Assembly: GCF_009861525.1 (NCBI RefSeq)
Contig: NZ_WVHL01000002.1
Location: 620,001-684,000, forward strand
Length of the DNA stretch: 64,000 bases
Reading direction: 5' to 3'
Origin: Pseudomonas sp. LD120
GTDB lineage: Bacteria > Pseudomonadota > Gammaproteobacteria > Pseudomonadales > Pseudomonadaceae
Part shown: positions 25,591-34,755 of the stretch, piece by piece
Position numbering within the stretch: position 1 is the first letter of the stretch
How the letters are laid out: the number at the start of each line of letters is the position of its first letter
Translations under genes and position numbers: made by a program
Notes under the pieces: model-generated
The model's database searches: none
What the model saw: only the letters and a program-made list of their open reading frames with translations
What the model was told of the DNA's origin: nothing

Positions 25591-26484
25591 ATGCGTTTAC
25601 GCCATATCGAAGTGATTCAGGCGCTCTTGCAAACCGCTCACCTGGGAACCGCCGCCGAATGGCTGCAACTGTCGGTGGCGGAAGTGGAAGCCTTGCTGCG
25701 CGATGCCGAAAGCCAGTTGGGATTCATGCTCTTTGCCAGCGTCCGCGGGCGTTTGCAGGCCACCCGCGAAGCCCGGGAGCTGCAACCTGCAATCACTCGG
25801 GTGTATGACGCCCTCGAACCCGTGCAGCGACTGGCCGACAGCCTGAGGTTTCACCAGGCTCCACCGCTGCGCATTGTCGGCACCCCGCCCCTGGTGCAAC
25901 AACTGCTGCCCCACTGCGTCGCCGCCCTGCGCCGGCGATTTGCCGACACTCCGTGCAGCCTTCTCAGCCAGAGCACCCGAACCATGGTCGACAGCCTGCT
26001 GCTGCGTGACTGTGACCTCGGACTGAGCCTGCACGACCCTGAACACCCTGACATCCATAGTCAGCCACTGGCTGAGGGCAAGTTGTTCCTGCTGGCCCCC
26101 CACGGCTGGCTGCAGCCCAAGCAGAAATACGTGGCCCTGCAGGACTTGGCCGGCCAAGCGATGGTCGGCCTCGAAGGCCACGACCCGCTGAGCGTCATCC
26201 TCGCCAGCAAGCTGCAGAACCTGCGCCCAAGCCCGGTGATCCAGACCCGGGTGCAGACCTATCAGATGATGCGCAGCCTGGTGGAAGCCGGCGAAGGACT
26301 GGCCATCGTCGACCCGTTCACCGCTGTCGGCGCCCGCTGCGCGGGGCTCGATGTATGCCCGCTGTCGCCGCCAATCACCGTCACGCTATACGCCTTGCGC
26401 CGCCAAGGCAGCGACAGCTCGCCGCTGCTCAGCGCGCTGCTGGAGTTGCTGACCGAGCAGGCCGAGGCGCTGCTGGCAGGTTAA
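25591..26484 (+). CDS. LysR-family transcriptional regulator
   Basis: A 297-residue regulator with an N-terminal winged helix (MRLRHIEVIQALLQTAHLGTAAEWL...) and a periplasmic-binding-protein-like effector domain from about residue 90 (LRIVGTPPLVQQLLPHCVAALR). The helix-turn-helix is somewhat unusual (AAEWLQLSVAEVEALLRDAE, lacking the common SQPA-S motif). The stop shares the palindrome TTAA with the stop of the convergent GNAT gene. No target can be deduced. Confidence 0.88.
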   Translation: MRLRHIEVIQALLQTAHLGTAAEWLQLSVAEVEALLRDAESQLGFMLFASVRGRLQATREARELQPAITRVYDALEPVQRLADSLRFHQAPPLRIVGTPPLVQQLLPHCVAALRRRFADTPCSLLSQSTRTMVDSLLLRDCDLGLSLHDPEHPDIHSQPLAEGKLFLLAPHGWLQPKQKYVALQDLAGQAMVGLEGHDPLSVILASKLQNLRPSPVIQTRVQTYQMMRSLVEAGEGLAIVDPFTAVGARCAGLDVCPLSPPITVTLYALRRQGSDSSPLLSALLELLTEQAEALLAG

Positions 26485-27068
26485 ACCGTTGGCGCCTGTG
26501 GCTCATCGGCAAACAACCGATACCAAAAAATCGCCACTTCGGCGGTCTGCGCATCAATGCCGCGATAACGCAGGTGATCCACACCGCCCACCACATAACC
26601 GCAGCGCTCATACAGACGACAAGCCCCCAGGTTGTTGTTCTGGGTTTCCAGCATCAGCCCCGGCAACTGCTTCTTGCGACTCCAGAACTGCGCCACCTCC
26701 AACAATGCCCGGGCCACGCCATGACGGCGCGCCGGCCCATGCACCGCCAACTCATCAACGTGCCCGTAGCCATTCCAATTGGTGCTGACCACCACATGCC
26801 CCACTGGCTGGTCGTCCAGATAGGCCATGAAAATCTCGCTGTCGGGTGCGTTGCGGTAGTGACTGAACTCCTGCGGGTCGATGCCATAGCATTTGCGATA
26901 AGGCACGACGGTGCGCAACGGCCAGTCCGCCACTGGCACGCCGCACGCGGCCTGGGCGTAGGCGCGTACCTCAAAACTGAAATCGCTGCCCCAGACATAA
27001 CTGGCGAAGCCTTCGTCGGCAACACGGATCGCCAGCCCCGGGTACTTGGGATTCACTGCCGGCTGCAT
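26481..27068 (-). CDS. GNAT-family N-acetyltransferase
   Basis: A 195-residue acetyl-CoA-dependent acyltransferase. The core is VGHVVVSTNWNGYGHVDELAVHGPARRHGVARALLEVA, in which ARRHGVARAL is the acetyl-CoA pyrophosphate loop, followed by LETQNNNLGACRLYERCGYVVGG. This layout is close to streptothricin-acetyltransferase-like GNATs, but the substrate is unknown. ATG at 27068 has GAGGA about 11 bases upstream; ATG at 27086, which overlaps the ldcA TGA as ATGA, is an equally possible start. Either way it is co-transcribed with ldcA. Confidence 0.85.
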   Translation of the reverse strand: MQPAVNPKYPGLAIRVADEGFASYVWGSDFSFEVRAYAQAACGVPVADWPLRTVVPYRKCYGIDPQEFSHYRNAPDSEIFMAYLDDQPVGHVVVSTNWNGYGHVDELAVHGPARRHGVARALLEVAQFWSRKKQLPGLMLETQNNNLGACRLYERCGYVVGGVDHLRYRGIDAQTAEVAIFWYRLFADEPQAPTV

Positions 27069-27082
27069 GGCGGGAAAATTCC

Positions 27083-29338
27083 TCATGCCTTGATGCAATC
27101 GACGGTGTACTGCCGTCCATCGCCCTGATCGTTATGTTGCAGGCCATGCACATCCGCAACGAAGCCCGGAAAACTGTGGTCGAAAGCCCGGGCAAACGCC
27201 AGGTAGTCGATGATTGAACCAGTAGCCTCGGTAAAGCGCTCGCCGGGCATGATCAGCGGAATACCCGGCGGGTATGGCACCAGCATCACTGCGGCGATGC
27301 GCCCTTGCAGTTGATCGATGGAAACCGCTTCGACTTCACCACGCACCAGATGGTCATAGGCATCGGCGGGCTTGATAGCCACTGGCGGCAACACCGTGTA
27401 CATCCGCTTGAGGTGCTTGGCCGTGGCGTTGCTGCGGTAGCAGGCGTGCAACTGGTCGCACAGATCCTGCAAGCCCATGCCCTGATAGCGCTGCGGGTCC
27501 TGGCTGGCGACGCTGGGCAGGCAACTGGCGAGGCTGACATTGGCGTCATAGTTGCGCTTGAACTCCAGCAGCTCGGTGAGCAGCGTGCTCCATTTGCCCT
27601 TGGTGATGCCCATGGAGAACAGCACCAGGAACGAATAGAGCCCGGTCTTCTCCACCACCAGCCCGCGCTCCCAGAGGAACTTGCTGACCACTGCCGCGGG
27701 AATCCCGTGCTCACTCAAGGCTCCGCCCGCGGTGAGCCCTGGCATCACCAGCGTGACCTTGATCGGGTCCAGCAGCACGTAGTCATCGGTGACCGCGGCG
27801 AAACCGTGCCACTCGCCTTCGGGCTCCAGCAGCCAGTCGCCGGTGCGCACCTGATCGATGCCTTCGACGCGTTCCGGCTGCCAGATCGAGAACCACCAGT
27901 CATCGGCGGCGATGTGCTGCCGCAGGTTGGCCAGGGCGCGGCGAAAGCTCAGGGCCTCGTCGAACATTTCCTGCAGCAGCGAGCGCCCCGCCGGCCCCTC
28001 CATCATCGCCGAGGCCACATCCAGCGAAGCAATGATGCTGTACTGCGGTGAGGTGGAGATATGCATCATGAACGCTTCGTTGAAACGATCCCGATCCAGT
28101 TGTCGGGCACCGCCATCCTGCACATGGATCATCGACGCCTGACTGAAAGCCGCCAGCAGTTTGTGCGTGGAGTGGGTGGTGAACACCAGGGGACTGTCAG
28201 CGGAGCGCGAGGTGCCCATACCGTAACGTCCGGCGAAGAATTCGTGGAAGGCGGCATAGGCATACCAGGCCTCGTCGAAGTGCAACACTTCGACACTGTT
28301 GCCCAGGCTCTGCTTGATCAGCTCGGCGTTGTAGCACAGGCCGTCATAGGTGGAATTGGTGACCACCGCCAGCTTGACCCTGGGCGACCGGCCACGGGTC
28401 AGCGGGCTGGCATCGATCTTGGCCTGGATCGACTCGGGGCTGAATTCGCTCAAGGGAATTGGCCCGATGATCCCCAGCTCGTTGCGTTCCGGGCACAGGT
28501 ACAGGGGAATGGCCCCTGTCATGATGATCGAATGCAGCACCGACTTGTGGCAGTTGCGGTCCACCAGCACCAGATCGTCGCGACCGACCATGGAATGCCA
28601 GACGATCTTGTTGGCGGTGGAGGTGCCGTTGATCACGAAAAAGGTGTGATCGGCGCCGAAATTGCGCGCCGCCCGCGCCTCGGCTTCCGCCAGGGGCCCG
28701 GTGTGATCCAGCAGCGAGCCCAGTTCCGGCACCGACACCGACAGATCGGAACGCAGGGTGTTCTCCCCGAAGAACTGGTGGAACGCCTGGCCCACCGGGC
28801 TCTTGCGATAGGCCACGCCACCGCCGTGCCCAGGGGTATGCCAGGAGTAGTTGGAGTCGGCGGTGTGCTGCACCAGGGCCTTGAAAAAAGGCGGCAGCAG
28901 GCCATCCAGGTAATTGCGTGCGGCCCGGGCCACCTGCCGGGCCAGGAACGGCACCGTGTCCTCGAACAGGTAAAGGATGCCCCGTAGCTGGTTGAGCTCG
29001 CTCATCGCGTCGGCGGGGGCGTTCTCCAGAGTCATCTGCTCCCCCAGGGCGAAGATCGGCAGCAGCGGCGCCCGCACCCGGGCCAAGCGGATCAGCTCCA
29101 CCATGTTCTGCAGCAGATGGGTGTTCTCCCCCGCCCCCTCAGCGGCGATCAACATGCAGGCCAGGCCATGATGGGTAGAGGCCACCAAGCGCCCTTCGGC
29201 GTAGTTCACCGCGCAGAAGATACTGAAGCCGTCCTTCTCCAGCTCCCGGGCGATACCCCGCACCCGATCCCCGGCCACCGTATCGGCCTTGATATCGCGG
29301 TGCACGATCAGGATCGGAAACTGCAGGTCTTTGTACAT
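27083..29338 (-). CDS. ldcA: Lysine-type Orn/Lys/Arg decarboxylase (LdcA-like)
   Basis: A 751-residue PLP-dependent basic amino acid decarboxylase: an N-terminal wing domain (MYKDLQFPILIVHRDIKAD), a central PLP fold and a C-terminal domain. The PLP lysine is in STHKLLAAFSQASMIH, and HTPGHGGG and FDEAWYAYAAFHE are intact. From memory it closely follows P. aeruginosa LdcA (PA1818), the lysine decarboxylase making cadaverine in the arginine-regulated lysine route. The start at 29338 (MYKDL) matches that protein; in-frame ATGs at 29350 and 29377 are alternatives. A GNAT gene is coupled downstream. Confidence 0.92.
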   Translation of the reverse strand: MYKDLQFPILIVHRDIKADTVAGDRVRGIARELEKDGFSIFCAVNYAEGRLVASTHHGLACMLIAAEGAGENTHLLQNMVELIRLARVRAPLLPIFALGEQMTLENAPADAMSELNQLRGILYLFEDTVPFLARQVARAARNYLDGLLPPFFKALVQHTADSNYSWHTPGHGGGVAYRKSPVGQAFHQFFGENTLRSDLSVSVPELGSLLDHTGPLAEAEARAARNFGADHTFFVINGTSTANKIVWHSMVGRDDLVLVDRNCHKSVLHSIIMTGAIPLYLCPERNELGIIGPIPLSEFSPESIQAKIDASPLTRGRSPRVKLAVVTNSTYDGLCYNAELIKQSLGNSVEVLHFDEAWYAYAAFHEFFAGRYGMGTSRSADSPLVFTTHSTHKLLAAFSQASMIHVQDGGARQLDRDRFNEAFMMHISTSPQYSIIASLDVASAMMEGPAGRSLLQEMFDEALSFRRALANLRQHIAADDWWFSIWQPERVEGIDQVRTGDWLLEPEGEWHGFAAVTDDYVLLDPIKVTLVMPGLTAGGALSEHGIPAAVVSKFLWERGLVVEKTGLYSFLVLFSMGITKGKWSTLLTELLEFKRNYDANVSLASCLPSVASQDPQRYQGMGLQDLCDQLHACYRSNATAKHLKRMYTVLPPVAIKPADAYDHLVRGEVEAVSIDQLQGRIAAVMLVPYPPGIPLIMPGERFTEATGSIIDYLAFARAFDHSFPGFVADVHGLQHNDQGDGRQYTVDCIKA

Positions 29339-29735
29339 GGGGCTGGACATCCTGAGACGGCGGGTCTGCCCCGCCAATCAACTCAGGGTAGAAGCTCCGG
29401 GCGCCTTGTGTCACCCCGGCCAGGAACCGGGTGTAACAAAACGTCGCACTGGAACAATTGCCAGCCAGCTCCCAACCACACCCAGCCACGCGGCAATCAC
29501 ACACCAACCACGCGGCAACCACGGCTGTAGCCGCTGCTGAGCCCGCGAAGCTGCGAAAAGGCCCGCAGGGCCTTGCCTGGCGATCGCCCTACAGAGCGCT
29601 GCCGCCCTCTATATCGCTGCGCTTCCTACGGAGCCGTTCGAGCCTGCCGAAGCGGCAGCGGCTAGAGGGCCGCAGGAGCAAAGGACTACAGGGGCCCTGC
29701 GGCCACAGAACCAAAGGGCCGCAGGCAACAATGGC
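29339..29735. repeat. Intergenic stretch with REP-like palindromes
   Basis: About 400 gene-free bases upstream of ldcA. TGTAGCCGCTGCTGAG (29524) and GCAGCGGCTAG (near 29657) are inverted relatives of the repeat at 12643-12806. Several further GGCCGCAGG/CCTGCGGCC-type inverted words occur at 29660-29725. Around 29462-29515 there is a short, imperfect tandem of CCACGCGGCAA units (CCACGCGGCAATCACACACCAA, then CCACGCGGCAACCA). ldcA regulatory signals should lie in 29339-29450. Confidence 0.6.
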
Positions 29736-30488
29736 TTACTGCTGGGCTTCGAGCAATTGGGTCCAGAGTGCCGGGCCACCGGCTGATTTGGCGATGATTT
29801 CCAGACGTGCCTGGTGCTCGGCCAATTCGGCCTCGCTGGCCTGGATGATCCGCCCCCGTGGACGATCGGCCGACAAGCGGCGGATTTCCGTGGCGCGGTT
29901 GCCCGAACCCTCGCCGGAGCCATTGCCGTCCGAAGCATTGCCCGCCAGGGACAGACTGGTCTGGCCACCGGTCATGGTCAGGTAGACGTCGGCCAGGATC
30001 TCCGAGTCGAGCAAGGCGCCGTGCAGTTCACGCCCGGAGTTGTCGACGCCATAGCGCTTACACAGGGCATCGAGGCTGTTGCGCTGGCCCGGGTGACGCT
30101 CACGAGCCATCAGCAAGGTATCGAGGATGCTGCAGTGCTGGGTGATATCGGCCCGCTCGTGCTGACCCATCAAGGCGAATTCGTTGTTGATGAAGCCAAC
30201 GTCGAACGCCGCGTTATGGATGATCAGCTGCGCGCCCTTGATGAAGTCGAAGAATTCATCGGCGACTTCAGCGAATCGCGGCTTGCCCACCAAAAATTCG
30301 TTGGTAATGCCGTGGACGCCAATCGCGCCCTCATCGCTTTCGCGATCCGGTTGCAGGTAGACGTGAAAATGCCGCCCGGTCAGGCGCCGACCGAGCAATT
30401 CGACGCAACCGATTTCAATGATCCGGTGGCCATCGGTCACCGGCATACCGGTGGTTTCGGTATCGAGTACAACAGATCTGTTGGCCAT
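29736..30488 (-). CDS. dnaQ: DNA polymerase III epsilon subunit (3'-5' proofreading exonuclease)
   Basis: Proofreading subunit of the replicative polymerase. The DnaQ exonuclease motifs are intact: Exo I DTETTG (D9, E11), Exo II HNAAFDVGFIN, Exo III HGALLDSEILADVYL. The 250-residue length is normal, with an acidic/glycine linker (GNASDGNGSGEGSG) before the C-terminal alpha-subunit-binding region. ATG at 30488 has only a weak ribosome site. It lies on the same strand as rnhA but is separated from it by a DUF2388 gene on the opposite strand. Confidence 0.95.
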   Translation of the reverse strand: MANRSVVLDTETTGMPVTDGHRIIEIGCVELLGRRLTGRHFHVYLQPDRESDEGAIGVHGITNEFLVGKPRFAEVADEFFDFIKGAQLIIHNAAFDVGFINNEFALMGQHERADITQHCSILDTLLMARERHPGQRNSLDALCKRYGVDNSGRELHGALLDSEILADVYLTMTGGQTSLSLAGNASDGNGSGEGSGNRATEIRRLSADRPRGRIIQASEAELAEHQARLEIIAKSAGGPALWTQLLEAQQ

Positions 30489-30669
30489 CAGTGGTCCGTT
30501 CTCAATCTGGCAAAGGGCGCGATTTTAGCATGCCCGGCCCAGGGACAGCGCGCCGCTGGAAACAGGCCGCTGCCGCGATCTTTTTAACAGTTATTCGCAA
30601 AGCTGATGAGGTTCGCCCAAGGCTCGGCTGCTAGGGTGCCGCCGATCTTTGCCATGGAAACTCGCGGTC

Positions 30670-30993
30670 ATGAAAACTCTCCGACGCCGCCTGCAAAACC
30701 TGCTGTTCATCGCTCTATTCAGCAGCCCCTGCCATGCCACCAGCCTGGTGATCCGCACCGACCTCAGCATGAGCGGACTGCTGACCAGCAGCGAAGGCAC
30801 GGCCAAGATCAGCAGTTCGTTCAAGGATCACAAGGTTGTCCTCAAAGCTCGCAGCGACGCTGCGGCCTTCGTCGCCAGCGACGGCGTGATTCGCGGGGTG
30901 CGACTGGAGTCGGCGTTGCAACACATGCGCCGGGTACTGCACAACCCGCCTTACAGCGACGAACAACTGGCGGCGGCGATTCTCACCCTGTAA
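30670..30993 (+). CDS. DUF2388 small exported protein
   Basis: A 107-residue protein with a signal peptide (MKTLRRRLQNLLFIALFSSPCHA) and a mature part TSLVIRTDLSMSGLL... FVASDGVIRGVRLESALQHMRR typical of the DUF2388 family of periplasmic proteins in Pseudomonas, function unknown. ATG at 30670 is chosen because the signal peptide begins here; a weak GGAAA lies about 10 bases upstream. It is the only plus-strand gene between dnaQ and rnhA and is convergent with rnhA, whose stop is 6 bases away. Confidence 0.8.
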   Translation: MKTLRRRLQNLLFIALFSSPCHATSLVIRTDLSMSGLLTSSEGTAKISSSFKDHKVVLKARSDAAAFVASDGVIRGVRLESALQHMRRVLHNPPYSDEQLAAAILTL

Positions 30994-30998
30994 CGCCC

Positions 30999-31448
30999 TC
31001 AGCCCTTGTAGCCACGCACCTCGTCCACGCCACGGTTGGCCAACTGGTCAGCCCGCTCGTTGCCGTGGTGACCGGTGTGGCCACGTACCCATTTCCAGGT
31101 GACGTTGTGGCGGTTGACCTGTTCGTCCAACTGCTGCCAAAGGTCGGCGTTTTTCACCGGTTCCTTGGCGGCGGTTTTCCAGCCGCGCTTTTTCCAGTTG
31201 GCCATCCATTCGTTGATGCCCTTCATCACGTACTGCGAGTCGGTGACCAGCAGCACGTCGCACTGACGCTTGAGCTCTTCCAGGCCACGAATCGCCGCCA
31301 AGAGTTCCATGCGATTGTTGGTGGTGTTGGCTTCACCGCCCCAGAGTTCCTTCTCGACGCCCTTGCATACCAGCAACGCCCCCCAGCCACCGGGACCGGG
31401 ATTGCCCTTACAGGCACCGTCGGTAAAGATTTCTACGCTATCGCTCAT
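30999..31448 (-). CDS. rnhA: Ribonuclease HI
   Basis: Cleaves RNA in RNA-DNA hybrids, for example at R-loops and replication primers. The 149 residues include the [16 protein letters not shown] start, the [13 protein letters not shown] glutamate helix, [11 protein letters not shown] and the [14 protein letters not shown] end, so the four acidic residues are present. AAGG 5 bases before ATG supports the start. It lies directly downstream of the methyltransferase gene on the same strand, about 110 bases away. Confidence 0.96.
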   Translation of the reverse strand: MSDSVEIFTDGACKGNPGPGGWGALLVCKGVEKELWGGEANTTNNRMELLAAIRGLEELKRQCDVLLVTDSQYVMKGINEWMANWKKRGWKTAAKEPVKNADLWQQLDEQVNRHNVTWKWVRGHTGHHGNERADQLANRGVDEVRGYKG

Positions 31449-31555
31449 CCACGCCTTCCATCAAAAATGTGCCATTGGCCTGCCGAACGCCGTCGACAAT
31501 GCCCTGGGCCGAGCCAGCTCGGCCGAATCTATATAAAGAGGGGTTCGTCAGGTCA

Positions 31556-32314
31556 TCAAGACTCGCTGTTACGGCGATTGACCTTGGCCATGGGCAACGG
31601 CACCAGCTTACCCATCGGCTCGCGCCGGACCTGGCGCACCGGCCGCAGGCCCACGGCGATCTTGCGTGCCACCAACAGGTAGAAACCGCCCCCGGACAGT
31701 TGCCACTGCCCGGCCTTGCGCTCCCACCCCGCCAGCCGCGCCTGCCAGGCAGGCGACGCAAGCGGCGGACGATAGCACCCGAAGCGGCGTTTCTCCAGTG
31801 CGAAGCCCAGCAGGTTGAGCCAGTCGCCGACCCGCGACGGCGAGATGCAACGAGCCTGGCGCAAGGCGTCATGGGCGAACAGGTGACGCAAGCCCCAGGT
31901 GCTCCAGGGGTTGATACCGATAATCAACAAATGACCACCGGGGCGAACACTGCTCGCCGCCTCGCGCAGCAGCCCATGGGGCGACAGGCAGAAATCCAGG
32001 CCATGTTGCAGCACCACCACATCGGCGGCGTGCTCGCTCAGCGGCCAGGCTTGCTCCTCACAAACGATCTCCACACCAGGCAGCGGTGCCCCCAGGCGCA
32101 CGTTGCGCTGCACCTGCGGCGCCGGTGGCGGGGGCTGCGCCGACGGCCCGTAGTGCACCAGATAACCGCCGAAGAACCGCTCCAGCTCCTCTTCGAGCAT
32201 GCGCCGCTCTTCATCCAGCAAAAATTGCCCAAGGGGACCGGACAACCAGTCCCTGGCCGCACTGATCAGGGCCAGCCAGTCGGGATCTGCCTGAGCGAAG
32301 GCTTTATCGGTCAT
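31556..32314 (-). CDS. Class I SAM-dependent methyltransferase (UbiE/SmtA-like)
   Basis: A 252-residue cytoplasmic methyltransferase. The SAM-binding motif I is weak, but [43 protein letters not shown] is the typical motif II/III region. Equivalent genes lie between gloB and rnhA in P. aeruginosa (as I recall). The start at 32314 has GGAG 6 bases upstream. It is divergent from gloB with only 65 bases between start codons, so the two share a compact promoter region. The substrate is unknown. Confidence 0.85.
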   Translation of the reverse strand: MTDKAFAQADPDWLALISAARDWLSGPLGQFLLDEERRMLEEELERFFGGYLVHYGPSAQPPPPAPQVQRNVRLGAPLPGVEIVCEEQAWPLSEHAADVVVLQHGLDFCLSPHGLLREAASSVRPGGHLLIIGINPWSTWGLRHLFAHDALRQARCISPSRVGDWLNLLGFALEKRRFGCYRPPLASPAWQARLAGWERKAGQWQLSGGGFYLLVARKIAVGLRPVRQVRREPMGKLVPLPMAKVNRRNSES

Positions 32315-32379
32315 TGCATTCTCCAACACGCCAAGAAGCACTAAGATGCGCCAATGTTTTCCGCTTGGCGAATCCGAAG

Positions 32380-33147
32380 ATGATACAGATCAGTGCCCTG
32401 CCCGCCTTCACCGACAACTACATCTGGTTGTTGCAAGATCACCGCAGCCAACGTTGCGCAGTCGTCGATCCTGGTGATGCGGCGCCGGTACTGGCCTGGC
32501 TGGAACAGCATCCGGGCTGGAACCTCAGCGACATCCTGATCACCCACCACCACCACGACCACGTCGGCGGCGTTGAGCGCCTCAAGCAACACAGCGGCGC
32601 AACCGTCCACGGCCCCGCCCAAGAGCGGATTCCCGGGCGCGATGTGGCCCTGGGAGACAATGATCGGGCCAATATCCTGGACTGGGACTTCGAGGTGCTT
32701 GCCGTGCCCGGCCATACTCTGGGGCACATCGCCTATTACCACCACGGTTTGCTGTTCTGTGGCGACACCTTGTTCGGCGCCGGTTGCGGGCGTTTGTTCG
32801 AAGGCACCCCGGAGCAGATGCACCAGTCCCTCGGCCGCCTCGCCGCGCTGCCGGATGACACCCTGGTCTATTGCACCCATGAATACACCCTGAGCAACCT
32901 GCGCTTTGCCCAGGCGGTGGAACCGGCCAATGCGGACATCGCCCAGCGCCTGCAGAAAGTCACGCAACTGCGCGAGCAGGGCCGCATGACCCTGCCATCG
33001 ACCTTGGCCCTGGAAAAACTCACCAACCCGTTTCTGCGCACCGGTGAAACATCCGTTAAACAAAAAGTGGACGAACGGAATGGCCAGGATCACCCGTCGC
33101 AGAGTGCGGTTTTTGCGGCCCTGAGGGCATGGAAAGATAAGTTCTAA
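32380..33147 (+). CDS. gloB: Hydroxyacylglutathione hydrolase (glyoxalase II)
   Basis: Hydrolyses S-lactoylglutathione to lactate and glutathione in methylglyoxal detoxification. The metallo-beta-lactamase zinc motif THHHHDH is at residues 55-61, followed by the ligands in PGHTLGHI and CGDTLF, and the C-terminal half ([14 protein letters not shown]...) is typical of GloB. The 255-residue length is normal. ATG at 32380 starts the family N-terminus [14 protein letters not shown]; the open frame upstream overlaps the methyltransferase start and is not coding. Confidence 0.95.
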   Translation: MIQISALPAFTDNYIWLLQDHRSQRCAVVDPGDAAPVLAWLEQHPGWNLSDILITHHHHDHVGGVERLKQHSGATVHGPAQERIPGRDVALGDNDRANILDWDFEVLAVPGHTLGHIAYYHHGLLFCGDTLFGAGCGRLFEGTPEQMHQSLGRLAALPDDTLVYCTHEYTLSNLRFAQAVEPANADIAQRLQKVTQLREQGRMTLPSTLALEKLTNPFLRTGETSVKQKVDERNGQDHPSQSAVFAALRAWKDKF

Positions 33148-33246
33148 GCAGGCCGCGCGCTGGTACAAAAATTCTGAATGGTTGACCGCACCCCAGGTGC
33201 TTTCTAGAATCGCCCGACATTTTTGCCCGGAACTTACTTCCAGCCA

Positions 33247-34656
33247 ATGTCGTCATCTATTCGTTATTCCATCAGTTCAGACGCATTGACGCGGTTGGCC
33301 CAGGCCATCGCGGTAGCTGTGTCAGCGACGCTTGCGGGCTGCCAAAGCAGCGGCCATGTCCCGCAGAACGACACGACACACACTCCCAATTTCAACGCCC
33401 GCATCAAGCAAAAACCCATCTGGCTGAGCGCCAAGCCAAGCCCGCAAGTGCCCCAGGATGTCTGGGAGCGCATGCGCCAAGGGTTCCAATTGCAAGAAGC
33501 CTCGGGCGTTAACCCGCGTATCGAACAGCAACGCCTGTGGTTCGCCAGCAACCCCTCCTTTCTGGAAAACGCCGGCGAACGCGGCAGCCTCTATATCCAC
33601 TACATCGTCGAGCGTCTTGAAGAGCGCAACATGCCGCTGGAACTGGCCCTGCTGCCCGTGATCGAAAGCGCCTACAACCCGATGGCCTATTCACGCGCCA
33701 ACGCAGTGGGCCTTTGGCAGTTCGTTCCAGCCACCGGCCGTTACTTCAACTTGCGCCAGACCCGCTTCTACGATGGCCGGCGCGACATCACTGCATCGAC
33801 CACCGCAGCCCTGGATTACCTGACCCGCCTGCACGATATGTTCAACGGTGACTGGCTGCTCGCGCTGGCCGCCTACAACGCCGGGGAAGGCACCGTAAGC
33901 CGGGCTATCGAACGCAATGAAAAGCTAGGCCTGCCCACCGACTACTGGAACCTGACGCTGCCGTCTGAAACCCAGGCCTACGTCCCCAAGCTGCTGGCCC
34001 TGTCGCAGGTGGTGCTGACTCCACAAGCCTATGGCGTCAATCTCAACCCGATTGCTAACGAGCCTTACTTCCAGGTGGTGGAAATCAACCAGCGCATGGA
34101 CCTGTCCAAGGTCGCGGCGGTGGCGAACATCGATGAGGACGAGCTGTTCCAGCTCAACCCGGCATTCAAGCAACGCACCACCATCGATGGCCCGCAACAC
34201 CTGTTGGTACCAACGGCCAAGGCTGAACTGCTGACCGCCAGCCTGTCGACCATGAAACCCGAGGAACTGATCAGCAAGCGCTCCCTCAAACCGGTATTCG
34301 ACCGCGATGAAGGCCGCGATTCGCTACGTCACAAACGCACGTATCGGGTCAAGAGCGGCGACAACCTGACCCTGATCGCCAAGGCCAACAAGGTCAAGGT
34401 TCAGGATCTGCAGCGCTGGAACAAGCTCAGTGGTAAAAACCTCAAGGTCGGTCAGACCCTGGTCATGCAAGACACGCGCAAGCGGGCCGGCAAGGGTAAA
34501 AACAAGCCGACTCAATACAAGGTCAAACGAGGCGATTCGCTGTACATGGTGGCCAAGCGCTTCAATGTTGAGATGCAACACCTCAAGCGTTGGAATCCTC
34601 GTGCATCGAAAGCCCTCAAGCCAGGCCAGATGCTGACGGTCTACCTGCCGCACTGA
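33247..34656 (+). CDS. mltD: Membrane-bound lytic murein transglycosylase D
   Basis: Outer-membrane lipoprotein that cleaves peptidoglycan between MurNAc and GlcNAc. A lipobox (ATLAGC, Cys32) follows the signal sequence. The GH23 catalytic glutamate is E140 in LPVIESAYNP, followed by AVGLWQFVPATGRYF and AAYNAGEGTV. Two C-terminal LysM repeats bind murein (YRVKSGDNLTLIAKANKVK and YKVKRGDSLYMVAKRFNVE), and a degenerate third is possible before them. The length of 469 residues is normal. The start at 33247 is preferred to a TTG at 33223. A hairpin terminator follows. Confidence 0.95.
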   Translation: MSSSIRYSISSDALTRLAQAIAVAVSATLAGCQSSGHVPQNDTTHTPNFNARIKQKPIWLSAKPSPQVPQDVWERMRQGFQLQEASGVNPRIEQQRLWFASNPSFLENAGERGSLYIHYIVERLEERNMPLELALLPVIESAYNPMAYSRANAVGLWQFVPATGRYFNLRQTRFYDGRRDITASTTAALDYLTRLHDMFNGDWLLALAAYNAGEGTVSRAIERNEKLGLPTDYWNLTLPSETQAYVPKLLALSQVVLTPQAYGVNLNPIANEPYFQVVEINQRMDLSKVAAVANIDEDELFQLNPAFKQRTTIDGPQHLLVPTAKAELLTASLSTMKPEELISKRSLKPVFDRDEGRDSLRHKRTYRVKSGDNLTLIAKANKVKVQDLQRWNKLSGKNLKVGQTLVMQDTRKRAGKGKNKPTQYKVKRGDSLYMVAKRFNVEMQHLKRWNPRASKALKPGQMLTVYLPH

Positions 34657-34662
34657 TCAAAC

Positions 34663-34694
34663 CAGCAGGAAAAAAAGCGCGCTTTTTCCTGCTG
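34663..34694 (+). terminator. Rho-independent terminator after mltD
   Basis: A near-perfect palindrome CAGCAGGAAAAA...TTTTTCCTGCTG around GCGCGC sits 6 bases after the mltD stop. The embedded A and T runs would let it terminate on either strand, and it separates mltD from the peptide importer operon. Confidence 0.8.
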
Positions 34695-34755
34695 ATACAA
34701 GCTGTTACTGTACGGAGCATTAAGCCCAAGCCGCCTGGATCGGATCTCTGACTCG

